Assembly: GCF_001665685.1 (NCBI RefSeq)
Contig: NZ_LZTB01000015.1
Span: forward strand, 1 to 49,767
DNA length: 49,767 bases
Direction: 5' to 3'
Source: Mycobacterium sp. 852013-50091_SCH5140682
GTDB lineage: Bacteria > Actinomycetota > Actinomycetes > Mycobacteriales > Mycobacteriaceae
Both the position numbers and the translations under genes were made by a program. The notes below the pieces were generated by a model. That model saw only the letters and a list, made by a program, of their open reading frames with translations, was not told the DNA's origin and did no database searches. Positions 1 through 8,447 of the stretch are shown in pieces (the first letter of the stretch is position 1; every line of letters starts with the position of its first letter).

Positions 1-6
1 ATGCGA

Positions 7-39
7 TCGTCGGCAGCGTCAGATGTGTATAAGAGACAG
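7..39 (+). other. Nextera (Tn5) sequencing adapter left in the assembly
   Basis: Bases 7-39 match the 33-base Nextera read-1 adapter. The last 19 bases (AGATGTGTATAAGAGACAG, 21-39) are the hyperactive Tn5 mosaic end. The amidase reading frame is intact up to base 41 and is cut exactly where the mosaic end stops. This is library DNA, not genome; bases 1-6 are probably also technical. The window therefore begins at a contig edge. Confidence 0.97.
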
Positions 40-40
40 G

Positions 41-1468
41 GGCGGCAAGCACATCCGGTCGGTGATGCGACCAGGGCCGGGCCCGCTCAAATGCCGCCGC
101 GGCTCGCAGTACCGCGGCGTCGGCCCGCAGGCCGCCGATGATCTGCAGCCCGACGGGCAGCCCCGCGGCGGTGAATCCGGCGGGCACCGAGATCGCCGGA
201 TTGGTCGTCATGTTGAACGGGTAGGTCAGCAGCCAGCCCATGAGCTGATGCGGCAGTGGGGCATCCGACAACCTGGCGGGGCAGAACTGGTCGGCGGCGA
301 ACGTGGGTTGAGTGGTGACCGGCGTGACAAGGTAGTCGAAGTCACGCATGAACGCCGTCATCTGGTCCACCATGCGACCGCGTGCGGCGTCGGCACGCTG
401 GATGTCGCGCGCACCCAGGCGGGCGCCCGCCCTCATCACTTCGATGAGTTGTTCGTCGACCCGGCCGGCCTCTGCGTCCCAGTCGGCCGTGTCGAGCATC
501 GACGAATACACCGGCGCCCAGACGCCTTCCCACATAACCCGTTCGGGGTTGTCCCAGCCCGGATCGGCCTCCTCGACAACGCAACCCAGTTCGGTGAACG
601 CCGAGACCGCGCGGCGGCAGATGTCATTGATCTCCGGGTCGACGGTGGCAAATCCCAGATCCGGCGACCAGGCGATGCGCGCCCCGTCGATGCCCTGGTT
701 CAACGCCGCGACGTAGTCGACGCCATCCGATGGCAACGAGAGCGGATCGGCCGGGTCGAATCCTGCCATGGTGTTGAGCATCAGCGCGGCATCGGCCACA
801 GTGCGGGTGATCGGGCCGTGGTAGGCGAAAGTGTGGAACCTGCCGGCAAGCCGGGTCTGCGGGATCCGGCCCAGAGCCGGTTTGAACCCCACAACACCGT
901 TGATGGCAGCCGGAATTCGTACCGATCCGCCGCCGTCGGTGCCCTGCGCGAGCTGGCCGATTCCCGCTGCGACGGCTGCGCCCGCGCCACTGCTGGATCC
1001 GCCCGCGGTCATGCCGTGCTGCCAGGGGTTGTGCGTCGTGCCGTACAGATGATTGGACGAGTTGGCCTTGTACCCGCCCTCTGCCGGGTTGGTCTTGCCG
1101 AGAAACAGGCCGCCCGCCGACTTCAGTCGCGCGGCCACCGGTTCGTCGTGCTCGGCCACGGCATCCTTGAATGCGACGATGCCGGAGGTCGTAGGTGTGC
1201 CGGCCACGGCGCACACTTCTTTGAGGCTGAACGGGATGCCGTGCAGCGGCGATACGCGTTGCCCGCCCGCGAGCTGCTCGGTGAGCGCCTTTGCGTCGGC
1301 CATCACCTGGTCGGGGTCGTGGTACACGAACGCGTTGAGCTGCGGGTTGACGTCGGACAGCCGTTGCAGCACGGCCTCGGCGACATCGAGCGGGGTGACT
1401 TCGCGCGCGGCGATCCTGCTGGACAACTCGACCGCAGGCATCCAGCACAGATCTTCGTAATCGGACAT
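41..1468 (-). CDS. Amidase signature family hydrolase, 3' end missing
   Basis: The enzyme would hydrolyse a C-N amide bond in an unidentified cytoplasmic substrate. Translated from the ATG at 1468, it shows the full amidase signature. Catalytic Lys is about residue 83 (HGIPFSLKEV), the cis-Ser is near 158 in a GGSSSG motif, and the nucleophile Ser is near 182 in GTDGGGSVRIPA. About 476 residues are visible and the family usually has 460-500, so only a short C-terminal tail is lost. The loss is due to the adapter junction at base 40, not a mutation. A weak GAGGG lies upstream of the start. The nearest upstream feature is a perfect 9-bp inverted repeat (1522-1544), which could be its operator. 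GatA is a related possibility, but no gatB or gatC is next to it. The substrate cannot be read from sequence. Confidence 0.88.
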
Positions 1469-1521
1469 GGCCCTCACTTTCCACGGGTTGCTTGAAGCAG
1501 GCCTGCCTGATGGAGCCTACA

Positions 1522-1544
1522 ACTTATCAGACAACCTGATAAGT
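1522..1544. promoter_or_regulatory. Perfect inverted repeat, probable operator of the amidase gene
   Basis: ACTTATCAG, five bases, CTGATAAGT: a perfect 9-bp inverted repeat with its centre about 65 bases upstream of the amidase start. It is AT-rich against a GC-rich background. The size and symmetry fit a site for a dimeric TetR- or GntR-type regulator. No regulator gene is adjacent in the window. It lacks a T-run, so it is unlikely to be a terminator. Confidence 0.55.
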
Positions 1545-1620
1545 CCTACGGGTGTGAAAACACCAGGCGGTGAGGTGGAGACCCGGCGAGCCGTGCTCGG
1601 CAGGGGCGAGGCAGCGAGTG

Positions 1621-2106
1621 CTAGGCCTGCTCGTCCGCCAGCGCCGTGAGCTCTGGACCTGACACGCGGTAGGTCGTCCATTCGGTCTGTGGTTTGCCGC
1701 CGACGGCGTCGTACAGCGCGATCGCGTTGACGTTCCAGTTCAACACCGCCCAGCTGAGCCGGGAGTACCCGTTGTCGACACACTCGGCGGCCAAGGTGGC
1801 CAACAACTTTCGGGCCAGCCCGCGGCGCCGGAACGCGGGCCGGACATAGAGGTCTTCCAGATAGATTCCGGCGACCCCGTCCCAGGTGGAGAAGTTCAGG
1901 AACCACACCGCGGTGGCCGCCACCGCCCCGTCGATCTCGACGATGTGCCCGTAGGCCACCGGCTTCTCGCCGAAAAGCGCCGTGTGCAACTGGGTTTCGG
2001 TGACAGTGCACTCGTCGAGCGCCTTCTCGAACTCGGCGAGCTCACGGACCATCGCGGCGATCTCGATCTCGTCGCCGGGCCGTACCCGTCGGATCACTTC
2101 GGTCAT
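1621..2106 (-). CDS. GNAT-family N-acetyltransferase (Rv3216-like)
   Basis: A 161-residue single-domain GNAT protein. Motif A, the pyrophosphate-binding part of the acetyl-CoA site, is visible as LYVRPAFRRRGLARKLL around residues 90-106. The C-terminal strand with NVNAIALYDAVGG is typical of diamine/spermidine acetyltransferase-like GNATs; the true substrate is unknown. The ATG at 2106 overlaps the entC stop as ATGA (2103-2106), so translation is probably coupled to entC. A much longer frame can be read upstream, but it is only the shifted entC sequence. In M. tuberculosis the same order occurs (Rv3214-Rv3215-Rv3216, from memory). Confidence 0.85.
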   Translation of the reverse strand: MTEVIRRVRPGDEIEIAAMVRELAEFEKALDECTVTETQLHTALFGEKPVAYGHIVEIDGAVAATAVWFLNFSTWDGVAGIYLEDLYVRPAFRRRGLARKLLATLAAECVDNGYSRLSWAVLNWNVNAIALYDAVGGKPQTEWTTYRVSGPELTALADEQA

Positions 2107-3206
2107 GTTGCCCCCAGTCCTCTCAGGATGGTCCGGAATTTCGTGGTGGTCTCGTCGACTTCGTCGTCGGGGTCGGATTCGGCGACGATGCCGCCGCCGG
2201 CGTGGGCCAGGGCTTCCCGGCGGTCGGCGGACAACACGGCACACCGGATCGACACCACCCACCGACCGTCGCCGTCGGCATCGCACCAACCCACCGCGCC
2301 CGCGTAGAAACCGCGGTCGCCTTCCAACTCGCCGATCAGCGCGGCGGCCGTGTCGGTGGGAACCCCGCCCACGGCGGGGGTGGGGTGCAGGGCGAGCGCG
2401 AGATCGATTGCGGTGATGTCTTTCCCGCGCAACCGTCCGCGCATCGGGGTGCTCAGGTGCCACAGCGCGTCCGTGCCGTGCAATTCGGGTTCGGCGGCGA
2501 TCTGCAGGTCTACGCACAGCGGCTCGAGGGCCTTGCGCATGACGTCGACGACCAGCTGGTGCTCGTGGCGGTTCTTCGCCGACGCTGCCAGTGCGTCCGC
2601 GTTGGCGCGGTCGGTGCCCGGATCGGCTGACCGCGGCGCCGAACCGGCGAACGGCTGACAGATCACCGTGTCGCCCTGGCGGGCGACGAGCAGTTCGGGG
2701 CTGGCTCCCACCAAGACGGTTCCGGTGTATCGCCGGCCCGCGGGCGACAGGTCCGCGAGGTACACCGTCGCGCCCGGATCGGCCTCGGCCAGCGTGCGCA
2801 GCACGCTGCGCGGGTCCCACGCGTCATCCGCCGTGAGTCGCAGCGCGCGGGCCAGCACCACCTTGTCCAGCGCCGCGGCCGGATCCCGCAGCCGCGCCAC
2901 CGCCTCGGCCACCCGGTCGCGGTGCACCGCACTGGCAGGCAGCGTCTCGCGCGCCGTGACCGAAGGCGTCGGCCCGACCGGCCAATCGGGCAGCGCCTCG
3001 GCGCGGTGGATCGTTGTCGGTTCATGTAGGGCGGCCGGCTGCGTCGTATCAAATGGCAACGCGCCCACAATGATTGACGCTTCGCCGGAGCGCAGGGCGG
3101 TTTGCGCATCGGGAATCCGCGAATAACCGGTCCGCACGCCCTCGGTGATCAGCGCCCCTGACGGCTCGGCCAGTACGAACCCCGGGTTCAGTGCTACGGC
3201 AGGCAC
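2103..3206 (-). CDS. entC: Isochorismate synthase EntC/MenF type
   Basis: Converts chorismate to isochorismate, the first step towards salicylate (mycobactin) or menaquinone. The 367-residue protein has the chorismate-binding fold. Visible conserved blocks are KVVLARALRL in the middle, SPELLVARQGD, CQPFAGSAPRS, then HEHQLVVDVMRKAL, the HLSTPMRG segment, HPTPAVGGVP, and the C-terminal ERGFY-like block DRGFYAGAVGWCD with VSIRCAVL. The GTG at 3206 gives the N-terminus MPAVALNPGFVLAEPSG and overlaps the 3' end of gpm2 by 13 bases. Its stop overlaps the GNAT start. No mycobactin or menaquinone genes lie in this window, so the pathway it feeds cannot be decided here. Confidence 0.88.
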   Translation of the reverse strand: MPAVALNPGFVLAEPSGALITEGVRTGYSRIPDAQTALRSGEASIIVGALPFDTTQPAALHEPTTIHRAEALPDWPVGPTPSVTARETLPASAVHRDRVAEAVARLRDPAAALDKVVLARALRLTADDAWDPRSVLRTLAEADPGATVYLADLSPAGRRYTGTVLVGASPELLVARQGDTVICQPFAGSAPRSADPGTDRANADALAASAKNRHEHQLVVDVMRKALEPLCVDLQIAAEPELHGTDALWHLSTPMRGRLRGKDITAIDLALALHPTPAVGGVPTDTAAALIGELEGDRGFYAGAVGWCDADGDGRWVVSIRCAVLSADRREALAHAGGGIVAESDPDDEVDETTTKFRTILRGLGAT

Positions 3207-3802
3207 GGATTGATATGGCCGCTGAGGCCGAGCGCATTGAGCTGCCGCGTGCCGTCTTTGAAACCGCAGACCGCGACCGAGGCCGTATCCATCATGAAGC
3301 GGATACCCTCGGCGATCGGCAGCTCCACCCAGCGGACCAGCACTGACCGGGAAAAATGACCGTGCCCGACGAACACCACGTCACGGGTTTCGAGGTATCC
3401 CAATGCCAGCTCGATCGCCTGATCCGCGCGGGCGGTGACGTCGGCCGGGCTTTCCCCACCGGGGCCGCCATGCGTCCACACCGTCCAGTCCGGCACCATC
3501 GCATGGATCTGCGGGGGCGTCAGCCCCTCGTATTCGCCGTAATCCCATTCCGCGAGCAGCGGAGATACTTCGTCGACCGTCAGACCGGCCAACTCGGCCG
3601 TCTCCAGGGCGCGCCGCCGCGGGCTGGAGATCACGATGGGGTTCTGCAGCTGCAGGTCGGCCAGCACCGCGGCTGCCGACTTGGCCTGCTCCCGCCCGGT
3701 GTCGGTGAGCTCGAGATCGGTGCGGCCGGTGTGTTGGCCAGATTTGGACCATTCGGTTTCGCCGTGACGGAGCAGCATAAGACGGTGCTGTAGGGCGCTC
3801 AT
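3194..3802 (-). CDS. gpm2: Histidine phosphatase superfamily protein (Gpm2, Rv3214-like acid phosphatase)
   Basis: A 202-residue branch-1 histidine phosphatase. The phosphohistidine motif LLRHGETEW is at residues 9-17, and the second active-site block VFVGHGHFSR lies near 155. Families of this size are often named phosphoglycerate mutase, but I recall the M. tuberculosis homologue being shown to be an acid phosphatase. The ATG at 3802 (MSALQHRLMLLRHGE) is preferred over an upstream in-frame start at 3886, which would run into the divergent parA gene. A CAGAAT hexamer six bases before this ATG suggests a leaderless transcript. It is the first gene of the gpm2-entC-GNAT overlap operon. Confidence 0.85.
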   Translation of the reverse strand: MSALQHRLMLLRHGETEWSKSGQHTGRTDLELTDTGREQAKSAAAVLADLQLQNPIVISSPRRRALETAELAGLTVDEVSPLLAEWDYGEYEGLTPPQIHAMVPDWTVWTHGGPGGESPADVTARADQAIELALGYLETRDVVFVGHGHFSRSVLVRWVELPIAEGIRFMMDTASVAVCGFKDGTRQLNALGLSGHINPCLP

Positions 3803-3851
3803 ACGGCGATTCTGCCGCACGTCCGACGAGGTCCGCCGGGAGCGTGCTTGG

Positions 3852-4658
3852 ATGGAAGGCGTGACGCGGGTATTAGCGGTCGCCAATCAAAAGGGTGGGG
3901 TAGCGAAGACGACGACAGTGGCGTCGTTGGGAGCGGCGATGGTCGAACTCGGTCAGCGTGTGCTGCTGGTCGACCTGGATCCGCAGGGGTGTTTGACGTT
4001 CTCGTTGGGCCAGGATCCCGACAAGCTGCCGGTGTCGGTGCACGAGGTGCTGCTCGGTGAGGTCGAGCCGGGCGCGGCGCTGGTGCTGACCGATGAAGGC
4101 ATGACGCTGCTGCCTGCCAACATCGACCTGGCGGGCGCCGAGGCCATGTTGTTGATGCGGGCAGGCCGCGAATATGCGCTCAAGCGGGCTCTGGCCAAGG
4201 TGGCCGATCAGTTCGACGTGGTGATCATCGATTGCCCGCCGTCGCTGGGTGTGCTGACCCTCAACGGGCTGACCGCTGCCGACGAGGTGATCGTGCCGCT
4301 GCAGTGCGAGACGCTGGCACACCGCGGGGTCGGGCAGTTCCTGCGCACCATCGCCGATGTCCAGCAGATCACCAACTCCGATCTCACGCTGCTTGGCGCG
4401 CTGCCCACGCTCTACGATTCGCGCACCACCCACAGCCGCGACGTGCTGCTCGATGTGGCCGACCGCTATCAGTTGCCGGTACTGGCGCCGCCGATTCCGC
4501 GCACGGTGCGCTTCGCCGAGGCCACCGCGGCGGGGGCATCGGTCCTGGCCGGCCGTAAGAACAAGGGCGCAGAGGCCTATCGGGAGTTGGCCGTGGCGCT
4601 GCGCAAGTACTGGAAATCCGGGAAAGCGATGGCCACCTTCACTCCCGAGGTGGTGTAG
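3852..4658 (+). CDS. ParA/Soj-family partition ATPase
   Basis: A 268-residue ParA/MinD-superfamily ATPase. The deviant Walker A motif KGGVAKTT is at residues 14-21, followed by Walker A' LLVDLDPQG near 38-46 and Walker B VVIIDCPPS. Such proteins dimerise on ATP and bind DNA or polar partners to position cargo. There is no parB next to it and no oriC-type neighbourhood, so this is probably an orphan ParA (Rv3213c-like), not the chromosomal segregation ParA. A GTG at 3861 preceded by GGAAGG could be the real start. It is divergent from gpm2 with 49 bases between them and is followed after 9 bases by a PP2C phosphatase gene. Confidence 0.88.
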   Translation: MEGVTRVLAVANQKGGVAKTTTVASLGAAMVELGQRVLLVDLDPQGCLTFSLGQDPDKLPVSVHEVLLGEVEPGAALVLTDEGMTLLPANIDLAGAEAMLLMRAGREYALKRALAKVADQFDVVIIDCPPSLGVLTLNGLTAADEVIVPLQCETLAHRGVGQFLRTIADVQQITNSDLTLLGALPTLYDSRTTHSRDVLLDVADRYQLPVLAPPIPRTVRFAEATAAGASVLAGRKNKGAEAYRELAVALRKYWKSGKAMATFTPEVV

Positions 4659-4667
4659 CCGGAACCC

Positions 4668-5369
4668 ATGGCGAGAGTGCTCGCGGCCGCGACGGCCACC
4701 GATCAGGGCCCGGTCCGGGTCAGCAACCAGGACGCGGTGCTGGTCGAGGGAGCGCTCTACGCGATCGCCGACGGCTTCGGCGCGCTCGGCGACCAGGCCA
4801 GCCGGCTGGCGCTCGACACCCTGCGGGCCGGCTTCGTGGCTGCACCCGACCGCGACGGGCTCTTGGCCGCGGTGCGCCGGGCCAACGAACAGGTGTGCGC
4901 GCGCGTCACGGCTGACGGCGCCAGCTCGGGCTGCACGCTGACCGCGGTCGCGATGTTCGACGACGAACAGGGCGGGCCGATGGTCGTCAACATCGGCGAT
5001 TCACCGCTGTACCGCATCCGCGACGGCCGCATGGAACAGGTCACGGCCGATCACAGCGTTGCCGGAGAGCTGGTACAGGCAGGGGAGATCACCCGCGAAG
5101 AGGCCCGGTTCCACCCTCACCGCCATCTGCTGACCCGTGCGCTGGGTATCGGGTCGGTGATCCGGGTCGATGTCGCCGACCTCGAGTGCAGGCCCGGCGA
5201 TCGTCTCCTGATCAGCAGTGACGGGCTGTTCGCCGCCGCCGACGAGGCCGCCATCGCGGATGCGGCCGGCGCGGCGGATCCCGAGACGGCGGTCCGGCAG
5301 CTGATCGAGGTGGCCAACAACGCCGGGGGCAGCGACAACACCAGCGTCATCGTGATCGACCTGGGCTGA
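4668..5369 (+). CDS. PP2C-family protein serine/threonine phosphatase
   Basis: A 233-residue soluble PP2C/SpoIIE-like metallophosphatase catalytic domain with no membrane segment. Motifs in order: RVSNQD near 17-22, ADGFG 34-38 (usually ADGMGG), GCTLTAVAMF 89-97, NIGDSPLYRIR 108-118 (usually GDSRxY), TRALG 156-160, LISSDGLF 181-188 and GGSDNTSVIVI 220-230. The metal-binding aspartates at 22, 35, 111, 185 and 223 are all present, so it should be active. The Met and second Gly after DG, and the Arg after GDS, are replaced, so substrate or phosphate contacts may differ. It begins 9 bases after parA and is surely cotranscribed with it, which suggests a phosphorylation-linked ParA function. I do not recall a homologue here in M. 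tuberculosis. Confidence 0.85.
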   Translation: MARVLAAATATDQGPVRVSNQDAVLVEGALYAIADGFGALGDQASRLALDTLRAGFVAAPDRDGLLAAVRRANEQVCARVTADGASSGCTLTAVAMFDDEQGGPMVVNIGDSPLYRIRDGRMEQVTADHSVAGELVQAGEITREEARFHPHRHLLTRALGIGSVIRVDVADLECRPGDRLLISSDGLFAAADEAAIADAAGAADPETAVRQLIEVANNAGGSDNTSVIVIDLG

Positions 5370-5388
5370 CCCGCGGGCCCCTGTGTCG

Positions 5389-6606
5389 TTACGCCGCGCC
5401 GAGCGCGACGAGTTGGTCGCCGCGCTGCTCCAGCAGCGTCGATCCGGCCACCGCAGGCACCACCGCCGCGGCACTCGGCTGGCGGACCAGCGCGATGTGG
5501 CGTTCCCCTGCGCCGGTGCCCGGATCGAAGACGTCGTAGCCGTCGCTGACCGGGACCAGCAGCCGTCCGGCCATCTGCGTGGCGGGACCGACCGGGTTGG
5601 CCGCGCCCGCGGGGCTGACGGTGTACTTGTAGCGCAGCCCGTTGGCGTCGAACACCAGCACCGAATTGCCGGTCCACCAGGTGATCAGGTCCCCGGCGCG
5701 ACTGGCCGTGGCCTGCGGGCTCGGCGGGCCGGGGAGCAGCGTGCTGGCGATGGTGGCGCCGTTGCGGTCGACGATGTTGACCGTCGGCTTCGGCGTCGGC
5801 ACGTAGATCGCCGTGGTGGTATCTGCGACGGCGATCACCTGGGCACCCGAATCGTCGGTCACACCCGGCAGCTCCACATTCCTGACGTCGGGCTGGTCCT
5901 CCTCGTCGGCGGGCCGCAGCAGGGTCAGCCGCAGGTCTGCCCGCTTGGGGCAGGACTCCAGGACCGACACCGCCGACGAACTGGCCGCCGCCGACACCAA
6001 CCGGCACACCGGCGAGGCAGGCACATCGGGTTTGATGCGGGCGTCGAGCGACCCGTAGGACAACATCCGGACCATGTCCGAGCGCCACATCTCCAGTCGG
6101 CTGTCCCCGGCCGAGAGCACCGTGGTGCCGTCGGAGGACAGGCGCACCTCGGGATCGGAGTAACTGCTGCGGGCAGGCCCGCGGCGGCCGGTCTTGCCGT
6201 CGATGGTGCTGACCTGCCCGCACCCGCGGCTGTCCGGGTATACCGCGACCGCGTACTGATACACCGAGGTCACGCCGCACAGTTCGAGATCGCGGGCGTA
6301 GCTCCACAGCGTTGCGCCGGTGACGGGATCACGTCCGGTGACAGTGTGCCCGTCGCCGGTGACCACAGACCCGCCGGCGATCGCCGGCACTGTGGTCTTG
6401 GGACTCGGGGCGGTCCACAGCTGCTGCAGCCCGGCGGGTACTTCGTGGGCCGAGGTGAGGTAGGGGACCGGCGACGCGGCGGGACGACTGACCGTCGCCC
6501 GCTCGTCGCTGGTCCACCAGATCAGGGCGGCGACGACGGCGATGACCGCAACGATTGCGGCAGCCGCCACCATGTCGCCACGGGTGCGACGTTCCGGTTT
6601 GACCAT
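5389..6606 (-). CDS. Membrane-anchored beta-propeller-like protein (Rv3212-like, function unknown)
   Basis: A 405-residue protein with an N-terminal membrane anchor: basic KPERRTR, then a hydrophobic stretch at about residues 12-32. A large extracytoplasmic part follows. Repeats such as TGRDPVTGATLWSYARDLELCG and VSTIDGKTGRRG resemble blades of PQQ-type or WD-like propellers. It contains several Cys (near 110, 130, 205, 220), possibly disulphide-bonded outside the membrane. The gene starts 16 bases after the rhlE stop, so it is in the rhlE operon, and it converges with the PP2C gene. Mycobacteria conserve it next to rhlE, but no function is known to me. Confidence 0.75.
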   Translation of the reverse strand: MVKPERRTRGDMVAAAAIVAVIAVVAALIWWTSDERATVSRPAASPVPYLTSAHEVPAGLQQLWTAPSPKTTVPAIAGGSVVTGDGHTVTGRDPVTGATLWSYARDLELCGVTSVYQYAVAVYPDSRGCGQVSTIDGKTGRRGPARSSYSDPEVRLSSDGTTVLSAGDSRLEMWRSDMVRMLSYGSLDARIKPDVPASPVCRLVSAAASSSAVSVLESCPKRADLRLTLLRPADEEDQPDVRNVELPGVTDDSGAQVIAVADTTTAIYVPTPKPTVNIVDRNGATIASTLLPGPPSPQATASRAGDLITWWTGNSVLVFDANGLRYKYTVSPAGAANPVGPATQMAGRLLVPVSDGYDVFDPGTGAGERHIALVRQPSAAAVVPAVAGSTLLEQRGDQLVALGAA

Positions 6607-6622
6607 AGGTGGCGCGTGTCGG

Positions 6623-8149
6623 CTAGCCGGCGCTGGCGGCTTCGGTCTTGCGGGGGCGGCGGCGACGGCGCCGCCGGGCCGCAGCCGGGGCGTCGCCGTT
6701 GTCGGATTCCGCCACCGGGGCGTCGACGGGCTCCGCGGTCGCTTCGGCCGCGGTGGTCACCCCCTCGGGATGCCCGGTCGCCGGCTTGCCGGCACGGGTC
6801 CGGCGGCGCGTGCGGGTCCTGGCGGGCCGCTCCGAGTCGGAATCCGCCGACGAGATGCGCTTCTCCGACTTGTCGCTCTTGTCGGCGCGCTTGGCGGCAG
6901 AACGCCGGGGGCTGCCTACCGTGCCGGTGACATCGGTCGGGATGCCCAGCTCCTCATAGATGTGCGGCGAGCTGGAGTAGGTCTCGGCAGGATCGGGGCA
7001 GCCCAGGTTCAGCGCCTTGTCGATCATTCCCCAGCGCTCCAGCTCGTCCCAGTCCACCAGCGTGATCGCGACACCGGTCTTGCCGGCACGGCCGGTGCGC
7101 CCGATGCGGTGCACGTAGGCCTGCTCGTCCTCGGGGCACTGGTAGTTGATGACGTGCGTGACGTCGTCGATGTCGATGCCGCGCGCAGCCACATCGGTGG
7201 CGACCAGCACGTCGACGGCGCCGGTGCGGAACGATTTCAGGGCCTTCTCCCGGGCGCCCTGGCCGAGATCGCCGTGCACGGCGTCGACCTTGAACCCACG
7301 CTCGGCGAGTTCGTCGGACACCTTCTGCGCGGTGCGCTTGGTGCGGGTGAAGATCATGGTTGCGCCGCGCCCGGCGGACTGCAGGATGCGGCTCACCAGC
7401 TCCGACTTGTCCAGGGCATGCGCGCGGTAGGCGAACTGCTCGGTGGTGTCGTGCGTTGCCGCCGAATGCGGGGCCTCGGCACGGATGTGGGTCGGCTGAT
7501 TCATGAACGTGCGGGCCAGTGTGATGATCGGGTCCGGCATGGTCGCCGAGAACAGCATCGACTGGCGATCGTCGGGGGTCAGCCGCAGAATGCGCTCGAT
7601 ATCGGGCAGGAAGCCCAGGTCCAGCATTTCGTCGGCCTCGTCGAGCACCAGCACCGACAGGCCGCCGAGTTGCAGATGACCCTGCTGAGCCAGGTCGAGC
7701 AGCCGGCCCGGGGTGCCGACGACCACGTCGACGCCCTTGCGCAGCGCCTCGATCTGCGGTTCGTACGGGCGCCCGCCGTAGATGGACGTCACGGTGAACG
7801 GGCGCTCGGAGGCCGTCCCGGCGCCCGCGGTCAGGTACTTTGCCGCGGCGGCCAGGTCGTCGTAGACCTGCAGGCACAGCTCGCGGGTGGGCACGACGAT
7901 CAGGGCGCGCGGGGCACCGGTCAGGGGGCGGGTCTCGTCGCCCGCGATCCGGTGCAGCAGGGGTACGCCGAACGCGAAGGTCTTGCCCATGCCGGTACGG
8001 GCCTGGCCGATCAGATCGCTGCCCGCGAGTGCGAGCGGCAGGGTCAGTTCCTGGATGGCAAACGGATGCACGATGCCGTTCTCGGCCAGAGCACGCACGA
8101 TTTCGTCGCGCACGCCGAGTTCGGCAAATGTTTTGTTGAGATGCGTCAT
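6623..8149 (-). CDS. rhlE: DEAD-box RNA helicase RhlE
   Basis: An ATP-dependent RNA unwinding enzyme, 508 residues. The Q motif covers FAELGVRDEIVRALAENG to AIQE (8-34). Motif I ARTGMGKT is at 50-57, PTREL near 87-91, TPGR near 146, DEAD 170-173, SAT near 200, then ARGIDI and HRIGRTGRAG in the second RecA domain. The tail is low-complexity and very basic (a run of seven Arg near the C-terminus), typical of RNA-binding extensions of actinobacterial RhlE. The start chosen is the ATG at 8149 (MTHLNKTFAELG). An in-frame ATG at 8185 adds 12 residues and neither has a clear ribosome binding site. The downstream gene follows at 16 bases. It is often cold- or stress-induced in related bacteria. Confidence 0.92.
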   Translation of the reverse strand: MTHLNKTFAELGVRDEIVRALAENGIVHPFAIQELTLPLALAGSDLIGQARTGMGKTFAFGVPLLHRIAGDETRPLTGAPRALIVVPTRELCLQVYDDLAAAAKYLTAGAGTASERPFTVTSIYGGRPYEPQIEALRKGVDVVVGTPGRLLDLAQQGHLQLGGLSVLVLDEADEMLDLGFLPDIERILRLTPDDRQSMLFSATMPDPIITLARTFMNQPTHIRAEAPHSAATHDTTEQFAYRAHALDKSELVSRILQSAGRGATMIFTRTKRTAQKVSDELAERGFKVDAVHGDLGQGAREKALKSFRTGAVDVLVATDVAARGIDIDDVTHVINYQCPEDEQAYVHRIGRTGRAGKTGVAITLVDWDELERWGMIDKALNLGCPDPAETYSSSPHIYEELGIPTDVTGTVGSPRRSAAKRADKSDKSEKRISSADSDSERPARTRTRRRTRAGKPATGHPEGVTTAAEATAEPVDAPVAESDNGDAPAAARRRRRRRPRKTEAASAG

Positions 8150-8434
8150 GGTTGGTGGAGGTAGCCTTTCGCTGTCAAACCTCATGGGGCGTCCACGCGC
8201 GCACGAGTTTCGACAATGACACGGCCGGTTCGCCCGGTACAGGCGGCGGTGCCGATCCGCGTGGCCCAGCGCTACGGGGCGGGCCAACTGCGTGCACGCA
8301 CATTTCTTCGGTAGCGGCCTGGGCGGCTCGCAAGCGGGCTCGGTGGCCGCTGCAGATCCTGTTACCAGAAGCCATTGTAGCTGGTCGGAGTCGCGGGGCC
8401 GATTTGCCGGGAAGTCGGCGGGCCGTGCGGAGTC

Positions 8435-8440
8435 TAAAGT
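8435..8440 (+). promoter_or_regulatory. -10 element of a predicted leaderless transcript
   Basis: TAAAGT (TAnnnT type) ends seven bases before the ATG at 8448, so transcription should begin at the A of the start codon. No Shine-Dalgarno sequence lies before this gene. The rest of the 298-base divergent interval with rhlE (8150-8447) shows nothing else I can name. Confidence 0.5.
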
Positions 8441-8447
8441 TGGCCAC

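Noticed and set aside
23..1495. 490-residue plus-strand frame covering the amidase
   Set aside because: It starts inside the sequencing adapter and is the antisense of a convincing amidase; its residues show the Arg/Gly/His bias of a shadow frame.
1621..2820. 399-residue fusion of an upstream domain with the GNAT protein
   Set aside because: The upstream part is the entC gene read in the wrong frame; the true GNAT start overlaps the entC stop.
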